Source: Sphingomonas populi
Lineage (GTDB): Bacteria > Pseudomonadota > Alphaproteobacteria > Sphingomonadales > Sphingomonadaceae
Reading direction: 5' to 3'
DNA length: 64,000 bases
NCBI RefSeq assembly: GCF_004208535.1
Contig: NZ_SGIS01000016.1
Span: 1-64,000 of the forward strand
The notes below the pieces were generated by a model that did not search any database, was not told where the DNA came from, and saw nothing but the letters and a program-made list of their open reading frames with translations. Both the position numbers and the translations under genes were made by a program. Position 1 is the stretch's first letter, and each line of letters opens with the position of its first letter. Shown one piece after another: positions 60,939 through 64,000 of the stretch.

Positions 60939-62035
60939 CGCACCACCCGAGTCACCGTGATCCGCCGCCGCTGCGCGGCGACGCGGACCAGATCGCGCAG
61001 CCCATCGGGCGCGAAGGCGAGGCCGACGAGGAGCGTGGGCGCGATCATCAGCCCCCAATAGAAGGTGTCGGCGCGCCCGAACAGCGCGATCAGCACCGCA
61101 TAGGCGACCAGGGTCACGGTGACGCGCAGGCCGAGATCGCTCTCCCACGCCGCCCAGCCGGCGAGCGCAAGCGCGACCAGCGGCGCCGCCACCACCAGCG
61201 GAAACAGCGTGAGCACGGTCGAAACCGCGATCGCCTCGGCGAAGAAGCCGAAGCCGAGCATTCCGGCCCAGCCCGGCGAGGCGGGATCGGTCGCATGCAC
61301 CACCTCGCTCACGGCATGCGCGTGCAGCGCGACCACCACGGCGAACACGCCGAGCGTCGCGCCCCAGCCCAGCGCCTCGCGCCGCTGGCCCTGCACCAAC
61401 GCCAGCACCGCCATGATCGCGACGTACAACGCCGCTGTCTCGCGGATCAGCATTGCCATCATCCCGAACGCGACCGCCTCGACCCAGCGACCGGGGCGGC
61501 GCAGCGCGAGCGACAAAGCGATCAGCAGCCCGGCCCAGATCTCATGGAACGCGGCGAGGTCGCTCTGCACGAAGCCGAGCATCCCGCCGGCGAGCAGCAT
61601 CAGCGCGACCACCAGCGGCAGCCGCCGCGCGAACGCTTCCCGCAACCGCAAGCCCCACGCCACGAACACGCCGAGCGCCAGCACGTCGAGCAACGTCACG
61701 ATCGCGCCGTGCGGCAGCGCCGCCTCGATCATCGCCAGCGTCGGCAGGCGGAAGGTGACGAACGGCCTGAGCGGGAAATCGCCTGCCCGCAGCGACCGGG
61801 CGGCGACGCTGTAATAATCGCCGCCGGCGCGAACGCCCTCGACGATTGTCTGGTAGAGATTGAGATCGGTCTGGGCCGGATCGGACGCCCCATCCGGCGC
61901 GGGCACCGACAGCGCGAACAGGCTCGCCGCGATCAGCAGCGCCAGCCCGATCAGCACCAGCCGCGCCTGCGCCCGGCTCAGCCGCGCGAAGCGGCTGGGG
62001 GCGGCGAGCCAGAGCGGGGTGAGCGGGCGCGGCAC
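60935..62035 (-). CDS. Polytopic membrane protein of unknown function
   Basis: About 366 residues, ten or so hydrophobic helices. GTG at 62035, five bases after the ubiB stop, is the probable start. The first periplasmic loop has DPAQTDLNLYQTIVEGVRAG and YYSVAARSLRAGDFPLRPF; its acidic and aromatic pattern, then helices, suggests a GT-C-like or related lipid-linked sugar enzyme, not confirmed. It interrupts the usual ubiB-coaBC neighbourhood. Coupled by 4-base overlap to coaC. Confidence 0.75.
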   Translation of the reverse strand: MPRPLTPLWLAAPSRFARLSRAQARLVLIGLALLIAASLFALSVPAPDGASDPAQTDLNLYQTIVEGVRAGGDYYSVAARSLRAGDFPLRPFVTFRLPTLAMIEAALPHGAIVTLLDVLALGVFVAWGLRLREAFARRLPLVVALMLLAGGMLGFVQSDLAAFHEIWAGLLIALSLALRRPGRWVEAVAFGMMAMLIRETAALYVAIMAVLALVQGQRREALGWGATLGVFAVVVALHAHAVSEVVHATDPASPGWAGMLGFGFFAEAIAVSTVLTLFPLVVAAPLVALALAGWAAWESDLGLRVTVTLVAYAVLIALFGRADTFYWGLMIAPTLLVGLAFAPDGLRDLVRVAAQRRRITVTRVVR

Positions 62036-62039
62036 CGAG

Positions 62040-63593
62040 TCAGTGCAGCGCCAGCCACGCGGCGGCGAAGCTGGCGCTCGCACTCACCACCGCGACCAGC
62101 ACGTAACGCAGGGCGACGTGCCGCCCCGACCCCAGCACCGCGATCGGCTTCATCGGCGGTTCGGGCGGTGCGCCGCCGGGTGTGGGGAAGTGCCGCTCGA
62201 TATTGCGGACCAGTTCGGGGATTCGCGCGAGCGTGCGCAGATCGGTGATGAGCCGATCGGCGACGGCGGCCTCGGGGCCGAGCTCGGTGCGAATCCATTC
62301 GCGCACGAACGGCGCGGCGGTGTCCCACAGGTTGATATCGGGATCGAGGCTGGTCGCGACGCCCTCGACCATCACCATCGTCTTTTGCAGCAGCAGCAGA
62401 TGCGGCTGGGTCCGCATGTCGAAATCGCGCGTGATGTTGAACAGGCTGTCGAGCATCATGCCGATCGACATGTCCTTCACCGCGAGGCCACGCATCGGCT
62501 CGCCGACCGCACGCAGCGCCGTCGCGAACTCGGCGACATTGTGGTGCGCGGGCACATAGCCGGCCTCGAAATGGATTTCGGCGACGCGCTTATAGTTGCC
62601 GGTGATCAGCCCGTAGAGGATCTCGGCGAGCCAGACGCGCGCACGCCGGTCGATCCGGCCCATGATGCCGAAGTCGATCGCCGCGATCTGCCCTTGCCCG
62701 TTGGCGCCCGGCAGCGCGAACAGATTGCCCTGGTGCATGTCGGCGTGGAAGAAGCCTTCCGCGATCGCCTGCCGCAAGAACGCGTGGACGAGCGTGTTGG
62801 CGAGCTTGGGCAGATCGTAGCCGGCCTCGACCAGCGCGGCGCGGTTCGACAGCTTGATGCCGTCGATCCATTCGAGCGTCAGCACCTTGCCCGTGGTGCG
62901 CTGCCAGTCGATCTTGGGGACGACGAAATCGGGCTCGGCCGTCATCGCATCGGCGAGTTCGGAGGCCGAGGCGCCCTCGCGGCGGAAATCGAGTTCGCGC
63001 GCGGTCCAGCGTTTGAAAGTCGCGATGACGAGACGTGGGCGCAGTCGGGCGAGTTCGCCGCCCATCGCCTCGATCTGCGCTGCCGCCCATTCGTAGGTGT
63101 CGATCGCGCGGGCGAAATCGTCCTCCACGCCGGGGCGCAGCACTTTCACCGCGACGTGACGGCCGTCGGTGGTGACGGCGCGGTGGACCTGCGCGATCGA
63201 GGCGGCGCCGACCGGCACAGGATCGATCGAGGCGAACAAGGTGGCCGGATCGCGCTGGAATGCCTTCGCCATCGCGGCGTGGATCGTCTCATAGGGGAGC
63301 GGCGGGAGCGCATCCTGCAAGCGCAGCAGATCGTGCGCGGCTTCATCGCCGACGATATCGGGCCGGGTCGCGAGCGTCTGGCCGAGCTTGACCGCCGCCG
63401 GGCCGATCGCGTGGAAGGCATCGGCATAGCGCGGCGTCGCCGGCACGCGCGCGCCGAGCCGCGCGATCCGCACCAGCCGGCGCACCGGGGCGGGCGTGTT
63501 GGGATCGCGCTCGATGCCCTGCAACGCGCCATGCCGCGCGAGGATGCGGCCCCATTTGAGGAGCCGCCAGAGGTGGACGGTGGGGGATGTCAA
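62040..63593 (-). CDS. ubiB: UbiB-type ABC1/ADCK protein kinase-like ATPase
   Basis: Membrane-associated atypical kinase required for ubiquinone synthesis. 517 residues. KLGQTLATRPD is the family's KxGQ motif; VAVKVLRPG holds the catalytic Lys; FHADMHQGNLF and DFGIMGRID are the catalytic and metal loops. Two hydrophobic helices close the C-terminus. TTG at 63593 is the assumed start, with GGGAGGGGAG upstream supplied by the edge of the repeat element, so its ribosome site lies in a mobile-looking repeat. Confidence 0.9.
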   Translation of the reverse strand: MTSPTVHLWRLLKWGRILARHGALQGIERDPNTPAPVRRLVRIARLGARVPATPRYADAFHAIGPAAVKLGQTLATRPDIVGDEAAHDLLRLQDALPPLPYETIHAAMAKAFQRDPATLFASIDPVPVGAASIAQVHRAVTTDGRHVAVKVLRPGVEDDFARAIDTYEWAAAQIEAMGGELARLRPRLVIATFKRWTARELDFRREGASASELADAMTAEPDFVVPKIDWQRTTGKVLTLEWIDGIKLSNRAALVEAGYDLPKLANTLVHAFLRQAIAEGFFHADMHQGNLFALPGANGQGQIAAIDFGIMGRIDRRARVWLAEILYGLITGNYKRVAEIHFEAGYVPAHHNVAEFATALRAVGEPMRGLAVKDMSIGMMLDSLFNITRDFDMRTQPHLLLLQKTMVMVEGVATSLDPDINLWDTAAPFVREWIRTELGPEAAVADRLITDLRTLARIPELVRNIERHFPTPGGAPPEPPMKPIAVLGSGRHVALRYVLVAVVSASASFAAAWLALH

Positions 63594-63594
63594 A

Positions 63595-63697
63595 ACTCCC
63601 CTCCCACTTGTGGGAGGGGCTGGGGGAGGGCGTGTCCAAGTGGCGCCTCGTTCGCGGACAGGCCCTCCCCCGACCCCTCCCGCACGCGGGAGGGGAG
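63595..63697. repeat. Dispersed compound palindrome, family C, copy 2
   Basis: CCCTCCCACTTGTGGGAGGG hairpin at left, CCCTCCCGCACGCGGGAGGG hairpin at right, inner GGGGAGGGCGTGTCC / GGACAGGCCCTCCCC inverted. It lies between ubiE and ubiB in one operon and abuts the ubiB start. Confidence 0.87.
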
Positions 63698-63711
63698 AGT
63701 CTTTGCCGACA

Positions 63712-64000
63712 TCAAATCTTCCAGCCGCTGTGGATCGCGACCAGCCCGCCCAGCATCGGCTCGACATTCGTGTTCACGAACCCCGCCTCGCGGATCATCG
63801 CCTCGAAGGTCGGCATGTCGGGGAAGCGGCGGATCGATTCGATCAGATAGCGATAGCTGTCCGCATCCCCCGCCAGCAGCTTGCCGAGTTGCGGCACCAT
63901 CTTGTGCGAATAGGCGTCATAGGCCTCGGCGAAACCGGGCCAGACGGTGGTCGAGAATTCGAGGCAGAAGAACCGCCCGCCACGCCGCAGGACGCGGTGC
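63712..64000 (-). CDS. ubiE: Ubiquinone/menaquinone C-methyltransferase, C-terminal part (window edge)
   Basis: The last 95 residues of UbiE, SAM-dependent C-methyltransferase in ubiquinone synthesis. Reads GRFFCLEFSTTVWPGF, then YDAYSHKMVPQLGKLL, DADSYRYLIESIRRFP and a tail ending GLVAIHSGWKI. The N-terminal SAM-binding domain lies outside the window. ubiE, then ubiB: two ubiquinone genes in one order, with a palindromic element between. Confidence 0.93.
   Translation of the reverse strand, partial: HRVLRRGGRFFCLEFSTTVWPGFAEAYDAYSHKMVPQLGKLLAGDADSYRYLIESIRRFPDMPTFEAMIREAGFVNTNVEPMLGGLVAIHSGWKI

Overview
The window looks like chromosomal DNA of a high-GC alphaproteobacterium of the Sphingomonadales (Sphingomonas-like). 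Reasons: an ATP12-type F1 assembly chaperone, CpdR next to an N-formylglutamate amidohydrolase, an RNase E with a long acidic insertion and an Arg/Ala/Glu-rich tail, a SapC-family protein, an extensin-like protein, a zinc-free L36, and the order ubiE-ubiB-coaC/coaB-dut-moeB. This is inferred from gene content only. Almost everything is ordinary core chromosome, tightly packed, with many 1-4 bp stop/start overlaps.

Layout. 1-126: right end of an ISAs1-type insertion sequence. 198-6221: gmk on the plus strand, then a minus-strand chain (RluC-type pseudouridine synthase, MaoC, PaiB-like, HAD phosphatase, small membrane protein, ATP12) preceded by a 53-codon crcB remnant. 6245-16143: glycine-zipper surface protein, OsmC, ribF, folA-thyA, a JAB-only RadC protein, prfB with a lipoprotein-type methyltransferase, mrcA and a periplasmic amidase. 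16144-23672: RNase E with a hairpin-rich leader, an M48 protease/DsbA pair and an ABC exporter. 23765-29191: S15 hydrolase, DEAD-box helicase, an AT-rich gap and a polytopic membrane protein of atypical composition. 29235-34014: FAD-linked oxidase, SapC, a candidate small RNA with its own promoter and terminator, N-formylglutamate amidohydrolase, cpdR and tRNA-Val. 34081-43885: MHS-type transporter, NUDIX, extensin-like, transglutaminase, Bax-inhibitor-like, ThpR, M14 peptidase, lipoprotein, rpmJ, HAD hydrolase and DUF2256. 43891-48527: SDR, a Phd/VapC toxin-antitoxin pair and the tyrosine/homogentisate genes hppD-hmgA with a MarR regulator. 48667-57713: cell-surface glycan genes (GT2, FkbH-like enzyme with its own acyl carrier protein, polyprenyl-phosphate sugar transferase, UDP-ManNAc dehydrogenase, UDP-GlcNAc 2-epimerase). 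57847-64000: moeB, dut, coaB, coaC, a membrane protein, ubiB and partial ubiE.

The most notable non-coding structure is a set of dispersed palindromic elements (at least three families with two or three copies each, plus two single-copy ones). They sit between genes and also inside operons. One 98-bp element with 16-bp perfect terminal inverted repeats lies between the decarboxylase and ligase halves of CoaBC, which are normally fused and are separate, out-of-frame genes here. The best candidates for something new are the small RNA at 32334-32437, the split coaBC, the FkbH/ACP pair in the glycan locus and the 33-bp-arm hairpin after rpmJ. No complete novel defence or mobile system was found.
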